A stretch of 64,000 nucleotides of DNA from positions 1,684,071 to 1,748,070 of the forward strand of contig NZ_QFRX01000001.1 in assembly GCF_003143935.1 (NCBI RefSeq), written 5' to 3'. The stretch is from Streptomyces sp. Act143. GTDB taxonomy: Bacteria; Actinomycetota; Actinomycetes; Streptomycetales; Streptomycetaceae. Under the pieces are notes generated by a model. That model searched no databases. It saw nothing but the letters and a program-made list of their open reading frames with translations, and was not told the origin of the DNA. A program made the translations under genes and the position numbers. Positions 34,425-42,627 of this stretch are shown piece by piece; within the stretch, counting starts at the first letter, position 1; each line of letters opens with the position of its first letter.

Positions 34425-35141
34425 TCAGGGATGTTGTGGGCTCAACCGCCATACCCGGAAGTCGCTGAAGCGGAAGTGGCTCCAAGTCGTGCGGAAGGCG
34501 AAATGGCCACGGGTGTACGGCTCCGGGTCGGTGTGGTCGAAGACGAGCGTCCCGTTGACCCACCACCGCTGGGCGGAACCGCGGGAGACGATGCGGACCC
34601 GGTGGGGTTCGTTGGCGGCGAGCAGCGGCTGCGTGTAGTCGTAGACCAGCGGGCGCACCCCGGCCTCGCCGACGTACCGGCGCAGCCGCGTGGTGGTGTT
34701 GTAGTTGGCGCCGTAGCCGGAGTAGTACGTCGTGAGGCAGTCGTACTCGGCCAGGGCGCCGCCCCGCCTCGTGGCGAAGAGGTCGTCGGGGGACCGGACG
34801 TCGGTGGCGTTCCAGAAGTTGTTGAGGTCGGAGACCCGGTCGTTGACACCGCCCTCGGACACGGGCACCGCCGTGTACTCGATGGCGTAGGGACCTTCGA
34901 GCCGCTTCCTGAACCAGATCGTCGCACCGGCGGGCACGTCGGACTCCAGGACACCGCGGGCGGCGGTGACGGTGCCGCCCTTCTCCAGTTCGACGGCCCA
35001 CTGGCCGAGGCCGTGGCGGAAGTTGTCGTGGGCGATGAGTCGGCGGTGGCCCGGGGTCGCGCTCGCGCCGGTCGCGGGGGCGAGGGCCGCGAGGGCGGCG
35101 CCTGCGGCGAGGGTTCCGAAGGCTCTGCGCGTGGTGGTCAC
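34425..35141 (-). CDS. Tat-exported DUF6250 protein
   Basis: 238 residues from a GTG at 35141 overlapping the preceding stop as GTGA. A twin-arginine leader MTTTRRAFGTLAAGAALAAL is followed by a beta-rich, Trp/Tyr-rich jelly-roll-like domain (LIAHDNFRHGLGQWAVELEKGG, NNFWNATDVRSPDDLF, HFAFRTTWSHFRFSDFRVW). This matches the DUF6250 family, found near polysaccharide-degrading genes. I take it as an extracellular carbohydrate-active or binding protein. Coupled to the truncated SGNH gene upstream. Confidence 0.8.
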   Translation of the reverse strand: MTTTRRAFGTLAAGAALAALAPATGASATPGHRRLIAHDNFRHGLGQWAVELEKGGTVTAARGVLESDVPAGATIWFRKRLEGPYAIEYTAVPVSEGGVNDRVSDLNNFWNATDVRSPDDLFATRRGGALAEYDCLTTYYSGYGANYNTTTRLRRYVGEAGVRPLVYDYTQPLLAANEPHRVRIVSRGSAQRWWVNGTLVFDHTDPEPYTRGHFAFRTTWSHFRFSDFRVWRLSPQHP

Positions 35142-35548
35142 GGGACGACGGCTCCTTCCGGGAGGTCGGTCGAGGTGGTGCGGGCGGTGCGCTGCTGCTC
35201 CGCCGTGAGGAGGGCGCCGAGCCGGCCGGCCGCCTTGCGGTGGCCTTGGGCACCGGGATGGACGGCTCCGTTGAACTCACTCCGCGAGGGGTCGAGCAGG
35301 CGGCGGGTGTCGACGAACCCGGTGCGCCGATCGGCGAGTTCGTCGGCGACGACGGCGATGTCGTCGCCGTGCGCCCCGTTGAGGGGCCGCAACGCGAGGA
35401 CGCGGGAGTGCGGTGCGGCGGTCCCCAGCGTGTCCAGGTGGGCGCGACAGGCGGCACGGGACCTGACGCCCCGTTTGACGGAGTCGCCGTAGACATCAAA
35501 CAGGGCGTGGACACTGCCGCCGGTGCAGCCAGAACTCGCACGCCTCAT
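35138..35548 (-). pseudogene. SGNH/GDSL esterase, N-terminally truncated
   Basis: 136 residues from ATG 35548. It keeps the second half of an SGNH hydrolase: AHLDTLGTAAPHSRVLALRPLNGAHGDDI, then FVDTRRLLDP and FNGAVHPGAQGHRKAAGRL with the catalytic His of block V. Block III (GxND) and a normal block I are missing, although a GDSVKRG string occurs. Upstream sequence (35549-35886) does not restore them. It was probably the partner esterase of the DUF6250 protein, now disabled by a 5' deletion near the 25-bp repeats. Confidence 0.65.
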
Positions 35549-35625
35549 GACTCGATCCCGGTGAGCGGTGCGCCGCCGGAGGCCGCTGCTGCGGCGGACT
35601 CGCCGCGGTGCGCGGGTCGGCGCCG

Positions 35626-35700
35626 GGCACGGGGACCTCCGGGTGCGAGTGGCACGGGGACCTCCGGTTGCGAGTGGCACGGGGACCTCCGGTTGCGAGT
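35626..35700. repeat. Three 25-bp direct repeats
   Basis: Units start at 35626, 35651 and 35676: ggcacggggacctccgg-tgcgagt, differing at one base. In minus sense each contains GGAGGTCCCCGTG, a ribosome-site-like GGAGG close to a GTG. The unit is not a multiple of three, so it is not a protein repeat. The rest of the gap 35549-35886 holds no gene. Confidence 0.92.
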
Positions 35701-35707
35701 ACGGGCA

Positions 35708-35719
35708 GAAAGCGCTTGC
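35708..35719. promoter_or_regulatory. LacI-type dyad GAAAGCGCTTGC
   Basis: An AAGCGCTT-centred dyad resembles operators of LacI sugar repressors in actinobacteria. It lies upstream of the truncated SGNH/DUF6250 pair on their 5' side. Regulator unknown. Confidence 0.35.
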
Positions 35720-35886
35720 GTCGCTGCGGAGATCACTGTGGCCCCACCGCCCCCTCCTTGTCGACCGTAAGGACGGCCGCGCCACGAGACCGCAATGAAA
35801 CGCCCGCGCAGCGGCACGACTTCGCACCGAAGGCCGGACCCGGGGATCGGGGTCCGGCCTTCGGTGGCATCGGGGAGGGCGGAGCG

Positions 35887-36828
35887 TCAGCCGACGGCGA
35901 CGCCCTTCGAGCGGAGGTAGGCGACCGGGTCGACGTCCGAGCCGTAGTCCGGCGTGGTGCGGATCTCGAAGTGGAGGTGCGGACCAGTGACGTTGCCGGT
36001 GGCGCCGGAGAGGCCGACCTGCTGGCCCTCGGTGACGGTCTGGCCGGACGAGACCGAGAGCGAGGACAGGTGGGCGTACTGCGCGTAGTAGCCGTCGGCG
36101 AGCTTGATGACGACCTGGTTGCCGTACGCGCCGCCCCAGCCGGCGGAGACCACGGTGCCCGCGCCCACGGCCTTCAGCGAGGTGCCGGTCGGGACGACGA
36201 AGTCGACGCCCGTGTGGTAACCGCTGGACCACATGCTGCCCGCCGTGCGGTACGCCGTGCCGACGGTGGCGCCGGAGACGGGGAGCATGAAGCCGCTGGA
36301 GCCGGTCGTCTCATTGCTCTGCGTGGCCGCCGTGTCCGCCGAGGACGACTGCGAGGAGGCGGGCGAATCGGACGACGAGGACTTCTGGTTACTGCCCGAC
36401 GCGCTCGCGGACTTCTCGGTGCTCGCCGCCGCCTTCTTGCCCAGCGTGAGCTTCAGCCCGGGGTGGATGAGCGAGGGGTCGGAACCGACGGCCTCGCGGT
36501 TGTCCGAGTAGAGCTTCTTCCAGCCGCCGGTGACGTTCTGCTCCTCGGCGATCTTCGAGAGATAATCGCCGGCCTTCACCGCATAGGTGCGCACGGTCGC
36601 GGTGTTCGCGGCGCCCTTCTGCTGCGCGGCCTTTTCCGGAACCGACTGCGAAACCGACTGCGCGACCGATTCCGACACGGCCTTCGGGACCGACTGCGAA
36701 GTGGCCGCATGGGCGCCGGCGGCACCCATCAGAGGCAGGGCGAGTGCGGCGCCACCGGTTCCGGCGACGGCGATCGAGCGGGTGAGCCGCTGGGACTTCG
36801 GGCGGCGGTGCTTACCCTTCGCGGGCAT
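35887..36828 (-). CDS. Secreted LysM + M23 peptidase (wall endopeptidase)
   Basis: 313 residues from ATG 36828. Signal sequence MPAKGKHRRPKSQRLTRSIA...GAAGAHA, a Ser/Gln-rich linker, one LysM domain (TYAVKAGDYLSKIAEEQNV, HPGLKLTLG), a long Ser-rich linker, then the M23 domain: GYHTGVDFVVPTGTSL (HxxxD), YAQYAHLS and GPHLHFEIR (HxH zinc ligand). It binds peptidoglycan and cleaves cross-links outside the membrane. Expression is under the c-di-AMP-type riboswitch directly upstream, as is usual for Streptomyces wall hydrolases. Confidence 0.93.
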   Translation of the reverse strand: MPAKGKHRRPKSQRLTRSIAVAGTGGAALALPLMGAAGAHAATSQSVPKAVSESVAQSVSQSVPEKAAQQKGAANTATVRTYAVKAGDYLSKIAEEQNVTGGWKKLYSDNREAVGSDPSLIHPGLKLTLGKKAAASTEKSASASGSNQKSSSSDSPASSQSSSADTAATQSNETTGSSGFMLPVSGATVGTAYRTAGSMWSSGYHTGVDFVVPTGTSLKAVGAGTVVSAGWGGAYGNQVVIKLADGYYAQYAHLSSLSVSSGQTVTEGQQVGLSGATGNVTGPHLHFEIRTTPDYGSDVDPVAYLRSKGVAVG

Positions 36829-36837
36829 GGCGAATTC

Positions 36838-37014
36838 CTCTCCGGCGCCTGCGAGGTGAGCTGTCGGGTGCGAGCTGGAGATGCCCGGACGCACCGAGGT
36901 GCGACTTAACCCCAAGCCTTTTCCGGAAGACCGGTCCAGGCGGTTGTACCTGTGGGTCCCCCGCTCCTGCCGTTCACGGGTGAGTGGTGCGGGCTCCGGG
37001 CGGCGGCAGGATTG
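36838..37014 (-). ncRNA. ydaO/yuaA-type c-di-AMP riboswitch
   Basis: In minus sense the leader carries the conserved order of this class: AATCCTGCCGCC, CGGCAGGAGCGGGGGACCC, TTGGGGTTAAGTC, GGGCATCTCCAGCTCGCACC, CGACAGCTCACCTCGCAGGC and GCCGGAGAGG, ending 9 bp before the start codon. This class precedes LysM/NlpC/M23 wall-hydrolase genes in actinobacteria and turns expression off when c-di-AMP is high. Exact ends are estimated. Confidence 0.9.
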
Positions 37015-37038
37015 GGCGTCCGTCCGGATTGGTGGCGA

Positions 37039-37077
37039 ACGTAAGCGAGGAAGACGCAAAGCGACAAGTAAGAGGTT
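37039..37077 (-). promoter_or_regulatory. Probable promoter of riboswitch-M23 transcript
   Basis: Minus-sense TTGTCG (37072-37077), 17-bp spacer and TTACGT (37039-37044) place the start about 20 bp before the riboswitch. The remaining sequence to 37308 shows nothing else clear. Confidence 0.45.
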
Positions 37078-37308
37078 CCGGGGTGATTGCGTTCCTCTTG
37101 ATCCGCTGTGGAATTCACGGTCACCCTCCGTACATCAGGAGACCTTCGCGGAACGCAAACACCCAGCTTTTGAGCGCGGATTACGTGAGCATGACGGGCG
37201 ACACAGGGTCACCGGTATGACGCTCCTCACGTGCCGCATTCACAGCTCCCCTTATTCCAGAGCGAGTTGGAATGAAGGCTACGGAACCCATCAATTCGGA
37301 CAGACGGC

Positions 37309-39384
37309 TCAGATGCGGCGCAGTCGGATTACCGTCGCATCCATATCGCCCCGCAATCCCACCCGCAGCCCGTGATGCAGCAGTACGGCACCTCTGTGAA
37401 TTTCGCCCGTTTCACGGCATTCATACGACGCCGTCGGGTCGAGGCCCCGCAGGCGCAGGGCCGGTACGGGTTCGCCGTGGCGCTGCGCCTGGAGCCAGGC
37501 CAGGACGACGGTCTCGTCCCCGAGGACGTACTGCACGGCGCTCAGACCGTCTCCCTGCGGCGCCCGCAGCCGGTACTGGTCGCCGCGCTGCACGAGGGGC
37601 CGGATGCCCTTGTAGAGCTCCACCCACTCGCGGGCCTCGGCGAGTTCCTCCTCGGTCCACCGGGTGAGGTCGCCGCCGACGCCGAGCACGCCCGCCATGG
37701 CGCTGACGAAGCGGAAGCGCAGGGAGCTGACCCGGCCGTTGAGCATGGCGTTCGGGCTGTCGGTGACCCAGGCGGCCATCACGCGCGCGGGGTGGATCTG
37801 GCTGAAGCCGTGCTGGATGGCGAGCCGGTCGAGGGGGTCGGTGTTGTCGGAGGTCCACACCTGGTCGGTGCGGCCCAGGACGCCGAGGTCGATCCGGCCA
37901 CCGCCGCCCGAGCAGGACTCGAAGGCGACGTCGGGGTGAGCGGCCCGCAGCCGGTCCAACAGGGCATAGAAGGCGTGCACATGATCGACCCAGAGGCGCT
38001 GCGGGTAGGGATCGCCGGGCCAGCCGGCGTCCGTGAAGCAGCGGTTGAAGTCCCACTTCACGTAGTCGATCGGGGCGCTCGACAGGAGGGCGTCGAGCTG
38101 CCCCCACAAGTACTCCTGGACGTCCTCGCGCGCGAGGTTCAGCACCAGCTGATTGCGGAGTTCCGTCCGCTTTCGCCCCGGTTGGTACTGCACCCAGTCC
38201 GGGTGCGCCCGGTACAGGTCGCTGTCCGGGTTGACCATCTCGGGCTCGACCCAGATGCCGAACTGCATCCCGAGGGCGTGCACCTGGTCGGCGAGGGGCT
38301 TCAGACCGCCCGGGAAGCGGTCGCGGTTGACCGTCCAGTCGCCGAGTCCGGCGCGGTCGCTGGTGCGGGTGCCGAACCAGCCGTCGTCGACCACGAACAG
38401 TTCGACGCCGATGGCCGCGGCCCGCCGCGCGAGGTTCTGCTGCTGCTCCTCGGAGATGTCGAACTCGGTGGCCTCCCAGGAGTTGAAGAGCACCGGCCGG
38501 TCCTGGTCGGCGCCCGGGATCACGTGCGCCCGCTGGTAGGCGTGCCACGCGCGGCTGGCGCCGCCGAAGCCGGCGTCGCTCCACAGTCCGGCGAAGACGG
38601 GCGTGCTGAACGACTCCCCCGCCGCCAGCCGCAGCAGCCCCGAGTCGTCGTAGCCGGCACCGCCGGTGATCTGCACGCGCGCGTCGGGAAGCTGGGCCAC
38701 CGCGATCCGCCAGGAACCCGACCAGCCGAGGGCGCAGCCGTAGACCTCGCCGCGTTCCTCGGTGGCGTCGGTGTCGAGGGCGACCCAGGGCAGGTGCTGG
38801 TGGCCGGTGTGGCCGCGGCGGCTGCCGATGACCTTCTCGCCATAGGTGAGGGGGGCGCGCACGAGCCGGGACTCGGCGGCCCAGCGGCCGTGCAGCTGGG
38901 AGAGCCGCCAGTCCTCGCGGTCGGGCAGGGTCCAGGTGGCGGAGTCGGCGCGGAGCAGCTCCAGGGGGTCGTCCCCTCGGTTCTCCAAGGTGGTCCAGCG
39001 CTCCACCACGTCGCCGCGCATCCGGTAGTGCAGCGTGACGACGAGTCCGGCGTCCCGGAACCGCAGCCGCAGCTCGTCGGCATCGGCCTCGTACGCCTCG
39101 AAGCGCCATTCGGTGCCGCGGCGCTCGTCGGTGCGGACGGACAGGGCGGGCCGGACGAAGCGGGGGCCGCCCTCGACCGGGTACTCCTCGCGGCCGTCCA
39201 GGGGGGATTCGAAGGGCCAGTAGTCGGGCAGCGGGCGGACGGCGAGAGCCTCGGCGTCGGCCAGCGCGATCGCCGGGCCCCAGTGCAGATGGAGCAGCTC
39301 GTCGCCCTCGGTGAGGTGGACGGCGTAGCTACTGGTGGGCCCGGTCAGGAGCCAGGTGCGGCCGGTGGCGGAGCTCTCCAGCAT
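37309..39384 (-). CDS. Alpha-galactosidase, glycoside hydrolase family 36
   Basis: 691 residues from ATG 39384. The layout is an N-terminal beta-supersandwich, a TIM barrel and a C-terminal sheet. Barrel marks: PVLFNSWEATEFDISEEQQ, ELFVVDDGWFGTRTSDRAGLGDW, GIWVEPEMVNPDSDLY, YVKWDFNRCF (nucleophile Asp), FESCSGGGGRIDLGVL and WTSDNTDPLDRL (acid/base Asp). No signal peptide, so it hydrolyses imported alpha-galactosides such as melibiose or raffinose. No transporter gene is adjacent. Confidence 0.95.
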   Translation of the reverse strand: MLESSATGRTWLLTGPTSSYAVHLTEGDELLHLHWGPAIALADAEALAVRPLPDYWPFESPLDGREEYPVEGGPRFVRPALSVRTDERRGTEWRFEAYEADADELRLRFRDAGLVVTLHYRMRGDVVERWTTLENRGDDPLELLRADSATWTLPDREDWRLSQLHGRWAAESRLVRAPLTYGEKVIGSRRGHTGHQHLPWVALDTDATEERGEVYGCALGWSGSWRIAVAQLPDARVQITGGAGYDDSGLLRLAAGESFSTPVFAGLWSDAGFGGASRAWHAYQRAHVIPGADQDRPVLFNSWEATEFDISEEQQQNLARRAAAIGVELFVVDDGWFGTRTSDRAGLGDWTVNRDRFPGGLKPLADQVHALGMQFGIWVEPEMVNPDSDLYRAHPDWVQYQPGRKRTELRNQLVLNLAREDVQEYLWGQLDALLSSAPIDYVKWDFNRCFTDAGWPGDPYPQRLWVDHVHAFYALLDRLRAAHPDVAFESCSGGGGRIDLGVLGRTDQVWTSDNTDPLDRLAIQHGFSQIHPARVMAAWVTDSPNAMLNGRVSSLRFRFVSAMAGVLGVGGDLTRWTEEELAEAREWVELYKGIRPLVQRGDQYRLRAPQGDGLSAVQYVLGDETVVLAWLQAQRHGEPVPALRLRGLDPTASYECRETGEIHRGAVLLHHGLRVGLRGDMDATVIRLRRI

Positions 39385-39563
39385 GAAACCTCACAGATGC
39401 GAACAGGGTCGAACAGTGGCACTCAAGTACCAACATCATCGAGGTCAGAGGGTCCCTGATGCAACGCCTGTGGACAACTCATTGCCCCAGGTACCCATGT
39501 CGTATCGTCGAGAGCGTGCCCGTCGGCGAACCGCGGCGACGGGGCCGGCTGGGAGGAGCCCCC

Positions 39564-40361
39564 GTGACGCAGCAGATCCCGTCGACCGAGCCCGACCTCT
39601 CCGGAGTCCGCAACTTCCGCGACGTGGGCGGCCTCCCGACCGAGAACGGCCGACGGGTGCGCCACGGAGTGCTGTTCCGCAGCGGCCACCTCGCGCACGC
39701 GACCGACGAGGACGCCGCGTTCCTCGGTTCCCTCGGCCTGCACACGATCTTCGACTTCCGCAACGCCTCGGACCAGAAGCTGGAGGGTCCTGACGTCGAG
39801 CTGCCGGGCGTGCGCAATGTGAACCTCCCGCTGAGCGACCCGGCGGACGGCGCGGAGTTCTGGAAGATGGTCCGGGACGGCGAGATCGAGCAGCTGCGCG
39901 AGATCCTCGGCGACGGCAAGGCGGCGAACCGGATGATCGCCTCGTACCGGCAGATCGTGACGGAGCGCACCGCCGAGCACGCGCGCGTGCTGCACTCCCT
40001 CGCCGAGGACAGCGTCCCCGCACTGATGCACTGCGCGGCCGGCAAGGACCGCGCGGGCCTGTCGATAGCCGTGACGCTGCTGGCGCTCGGCGTGGAGCGC
40101 GAGGCGATCCTCGCCGACTACCTGGAGTCCAACGCCAAGCACCGCCGCTACAAGGTGCACCGCAGCAGCAGCTCGGCCGCCGGCTACTCCCCCGAGGTCA
40201 TGGAGCTGCTCGCGCCGCTCTTCGACGCCCGCGCCGAGTATCTGCACGCCGCCTTCGAGACCATCGAGGAGACCTGGGGCGGCGTCGACGCCTATCTGGA
40301 GCAGGGCCTCGGCGTCACGCCGGAGATCCGGGAGCGGCTGCACCAGCGCCTGCTCGACTGA
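39564..40361 (+). CDS. Tyrosine-protein phosphatase (PTP-like, Y_phosphatase3)
   Basis: 265 residues from a GTG at 39564 with GGGAGGAG upstream; codons before it do not fit. NFRDVGGLPTENGRRVRHGVLFRSGHLAHAT is the typical start, and the P-loop LMHCAAGKDRAGL (Cys157, HCxxGKDR) identifies the lipid/tyrosine phosphatase type related to MptpB. DLRN-like FDFRNASDQ is also present. Cytoplasmic. Substrate could be phosphotyrosine or phosphoinositide. It is divergent from the GH36 gene. Confidence 0.92.
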   Translation: MTQQIPSTEPDLSGVRNFRDVGGLPTENGRRVRHGVLFRSGHLAHATDEDAAFLGSLGLHTIFDFRNASDQKLEGPDVELPGVRNVNLPLSDPADGAEFWKMVRDGEIEQLREILGDGKAANRMIASYRQIVTERTAEHARVLHSLAEDSVPALMHCAAGKDRAGLSIAVTLLALGVEREAILADYLESNAKHRRYKVHRSSSSAAGYSPEVMELLAPLFDARAEYLHAAFETIEETWGGVDAYLEQGLGVTPEIRERLHQRLLD

Positions 40362-40398
40362 CCGGTCACTGCCCGGCGCCCGCCTGGAGCAGCGGGGC

Positions 40399-40521
40399 TC
40401 ACTGCCCGGCCCCGACCTCGAACAGCAGGTAGATGAAGGCCGCGAACACATGCCCGACGGCGATGTAGATGATCAGCCGCACCCACAGTGCGCGCGGGAA
40501 CTTCTCCTCCATGTCGGTCAT
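40399..40521 (-). CDS. Small membrane protein, DUF6126-like
   Basis: 40 residues: MTDMEEKFPRALWVRLIIYI, then AVGHVFAAFIYLLFEVGAGQ. One membrane helix follows a charged N-terminus. The ATG overlaps the XRE-cupin stop as ATGA, so translation is coupled. Such tiny proteins are regularly found just after this XRE-cupin regulator in Streptomyces; function unknown. It may be a membrane partner of the regulator. Confidence 0.75.
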   Translation of the reverse strand: MTDMEEKFPRALWVRLIIYIAVGHVFAAFIYLLFEVGAGQ

Positions 40522-41159
40522 GGCGTCTCTCCAGGGGTCGGGCCCAGGCACAGGGTGGCCGTGGGGCTCTGCAGCAGGGTGTGGACGAAGAGCAGCTCGG
40601 TCCCGTCGGGGTCCTGGGCCGCGATGCGGTGCGGGGTGAGCGAGTCGAAGTGGGCGCTGTCGCCGGGGCCGAGCTGGTGCGTGGTGTCCCCGAGGCGCAG
40701 CCGGAGACGGCCGCGCAGCACGTACAGCCACTCCTCACCGGGATGCACGCGCACGATGTCGCCCTGTGAGCCGTACGGCACCTGCACCCGCAGCGCCTGC
40801 ATGCCGCGCCCGGCGGAACCGGCCTGCCAATAGGTCCAGCCACCGGCGGCCGTGGGTTCCATGTCGGCGGCGCGCACCACGGCGTCCCGTTCGGCGACCG
40901 TCTCGCCGAGCAGTTCGGAGACCGTCGTACCGTAGATACGGGCGAGCGCGAGCAGCATCGGCAGCGAGGGCTGGCGCTGCCCGGTCTCCAGCCGGGAGAG
41001 GTGCGCGGGCGAGAGCCCGGCGGCCCGGGCCGCGGCCTCCAGCGTCAGGGAGGCCCGGCGGCGCAGCGCACGCAGCTGCGGTGCGACGGCGGGCAGCGCG
41101 TCGACGGACGGGGCGTCGGCCGGGCCCGGCTCGGCTTCCGGAGAGCTCATGCTCTCCAT
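40518..41159 (-). CDS. XRE-family regulator with cupin domain next to hopanoid operon
   Basis: 213 residues from ATG 41159; a second ATG at 41150 is possible. HTH: PQLRALRRRASLTLEAAARAAGLSPAHLSRLETGQRQPS. Cupin: VHPGEEWLYVLRGRLRLRLGDTTHQLGPGDSAHFD, with HPGEEW and GDSAHF metal or ligand motifs. Two perfect palindromes lie 12 and 32 bp upstream of the start, so it probably represses itself and the coupled small membrane protein. It lies just downstream of hpnO, same strand. Confidence 0.9.
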   Translation of the reverse strand: MESMSSPEAEPGPADAPSVDALPAVAPQLRALRRRASLTLEAAARAAGLSPAHLSRLETGQRQPSLPMLLALARIYGTTVSELLGETVAERDAVVRAADMEPTAAGGWTYWQAGSAGRGMQALRVQVPYGSQGDIVRVHPGEEWLYVLRGRLRLRLGDTTHQLGPGDSAHFDSLTPHRIAAQDPDGTELLFVHTLLQSPTATLCLGPTPGETP

Positions 41160-41171
41160 TCAGCCGGAGCC

Positions 41172-41206
41172 TTGCCCCCGGGGCAAATTTCTTGCCTCAG
41201 AGGCAA
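41172..41206. promoter_or_regulatory. Two tandem perfect 15-bp palindromes
   Basis: TTGCCCCCGGGGCAA (41172-41186) and TTGCCTCAGAGGCAA (41192-41206) share TTGCC...GGCAA ends and are centred exactly 20 bp apart, two helical turns, on one DNA face. They lie between hpnO and the XRE-cupin start and are the obvious operators of that protein. Confidence 0.85.
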
Positions 41207-41225
41207 AGCCCCGTCGGTGACTCGG

Positions 41226-42611
41226 TCACCTGTTGGCCACGGCCTGCTTGACCAGCGTCTTGCCGAAGTCCCACATCAGCCCACCACCGCCGTGGGCGTC
41301 ATCCATGATCTCCGTGAAGGCCTCGACGAACCGGTCCACCTCCCGCTCCCCCACGGTCAGCGGCGGGATCAGCTTGATCACCTCCAGGTGGTCGCCGGAG
41401 ACCTGGGTGAGGATGCGGTGCCGCTGGAGCAGCGGCACGACCACCATCTGGGCGAACAGCCCCTTGCGGGCGGCCTGGAGCATCGTCCAACGGCTGCGCA
41501 GCCCCAGCGACTTGGGGCGGCCGAACTCGATGCCGACCATCAGGCCCCGGCCGCGGACGTCGGCGAGCAGCTCGTACTTGTCGACGAGCGCCGCGAGCCG
41601 GGACTTCAGCAGTTCGCCGGTCGCGCGGGCGTTCGCGACGATCTGCTCGTTCTCCATGACGGACAGCACCGCGAGGCCCGCCGCCATGGCCTGCGCGTTG
41701 GAGCCGAAGCTCGCCGAGTGGACCAGGACCCGGTCGATCGACGAGTAGACCTTCTTGAAGATCCAGTCCTTGCCGAGCGTGGCGCCCACCGGCACGTACC
41801 CGCCGGACAGCGCCTTCGCCACGCAGACCAGGTCGGGTTCGACGCCGTCCTCGTGCTGGTAGGCGTAGAAGTCGCCGGTGCGCCCGAGCCCGGTCTGCAC
41901 CTCGTCCGCGATCAGCAGCGCCTTGTGCTTGTGCAGCAGTTCCTGCGCGGCGCGCAGATAGCCGGGCGGGGCCTCGTGGACGCCCTTGCCCTGGATCGGC
42001 TCGACGATCAGGGCGGCGACGTCGCCCTTCTTCACCTCCCTTGCCAGAGCGTCGAGATCACCGAGGGGAACGGCGGTGTCGGGCAGCAGCGGTGCGAAGC
42101 CGTCGCGGAAGCCGTCCTCGCCGTTGACCGACAGCGAGCCGGTGGTGAGCCCGTGGAAGGCGTGCTCGCAGTACAGGACACGGGGCTTGCCGGTGGCGCG
42201 GCGGGCGAACTTCAGCGCGGTCTCCACCGCCTCGGTGCCGCTGTTGCCGAAGAACACCCGGTCCAGGTGCGGGCTGTACGCGAGCAGCTTCTCCGCCAGC
42301 AGCCCGGGCAGCGGCTGGCAGTCGAAGCGGGTGAGGTCGGCGAGCCGGGCGTCGAGGACGTCGTGCAGCGCCTTGCGGACGACGGGGTGGTGGCGGCCCA
42401 GGCCCATCACCCCGAACCCGGCGAGCATGTCCAGGTAGTCGTTGCCGTCCGCGTCCCAGAAGTAGGCGCCCTCGGCCCGCTCGTAGACCTTGTCGAAGCC
42501 GATGGTGTGCAGCATGCGCGGGAGCTGGTGGTTCAGGTACTTGGTGTGCAGCTCGTAGCGCTCGGCTCCGCGTTCGGCGAGGAGTCTGCCGAGGTCGAAC
42601 TCCGTGGTCAT
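41226..42611 (-). CDS. hpnO: Hopanoid aminotransferase HpnO (class III PLP)
   Basis: 461 residues from ATG 42611 with GGAG upstream. Class-III aminotransferase marks: FWDADGNDYLDMLAGFGVMGLG, FFGNSGTEAVETALKFAR, LLIADEVQTGLGRTGDFYAYQ and CVAKALSGGYVPVGA (PLP lysine). As last gene of the hopanoid operon it should aminate the extended side chain to give aminobacteriohopanetriol-type lipids. The gap to dxs is 16 bp. Confidence 0.9.
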   Translation of the reverse strand: MTTEFDLGRLLAERGAERYELHTKYLNHQLPRMLHTIGFDKVYERAEGAYFWDADGNDYLDMLAGFGVMGLGRHHPVVRKALHDVLDARLADLTRFDCQPLPGLLAEKLLAYSPHLDRVFFGNSGTEAVETALKFARRATGKPRVLYCEHAFHGLTTGSLSVNGEDGFRDGFAPLLPDTAVPLGDLDALAREVKKGDVAALIVEPIQGKGVHEAPPGYLRAAQELLHKHKALLIADEVQTGLGRTGDFYAYQHEDGVEPDLVCVAKALSGGYVPVGATLGKDWIFKKVYSSIDRVLVHSASFGSNAQAMAAGLAVLSVMENEQIVANARATGELLKSRLAALVDKYELLADVRGRGLMVGIEFGRPKSLGLRSRWTMLQAARKGLFAQMVVVPLLQRHRILTQVSGDHLEVIKLIPPLTVGEREVDRFVEAFTEIMDDAHGGGGLMWDFGKTLVKQAVANR

Positions 42612-42627
42612 GCGGGCATCTCCGTCG

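Noticed and set aside
35545..35817. 90-codon ORF through the 25-bp repeats, ending in an ATGA overlap with the truncated esterase
   Set aside because: The repeat unit is not a multiple of three and the translation is low complexity; the overlap is probably chance.
40366..40410. Direct repeat tcactgcccggc flanking 40378-40398
   Set aside because: Only 12 bp, two copies, GC-rich; no sign of insertion between them.
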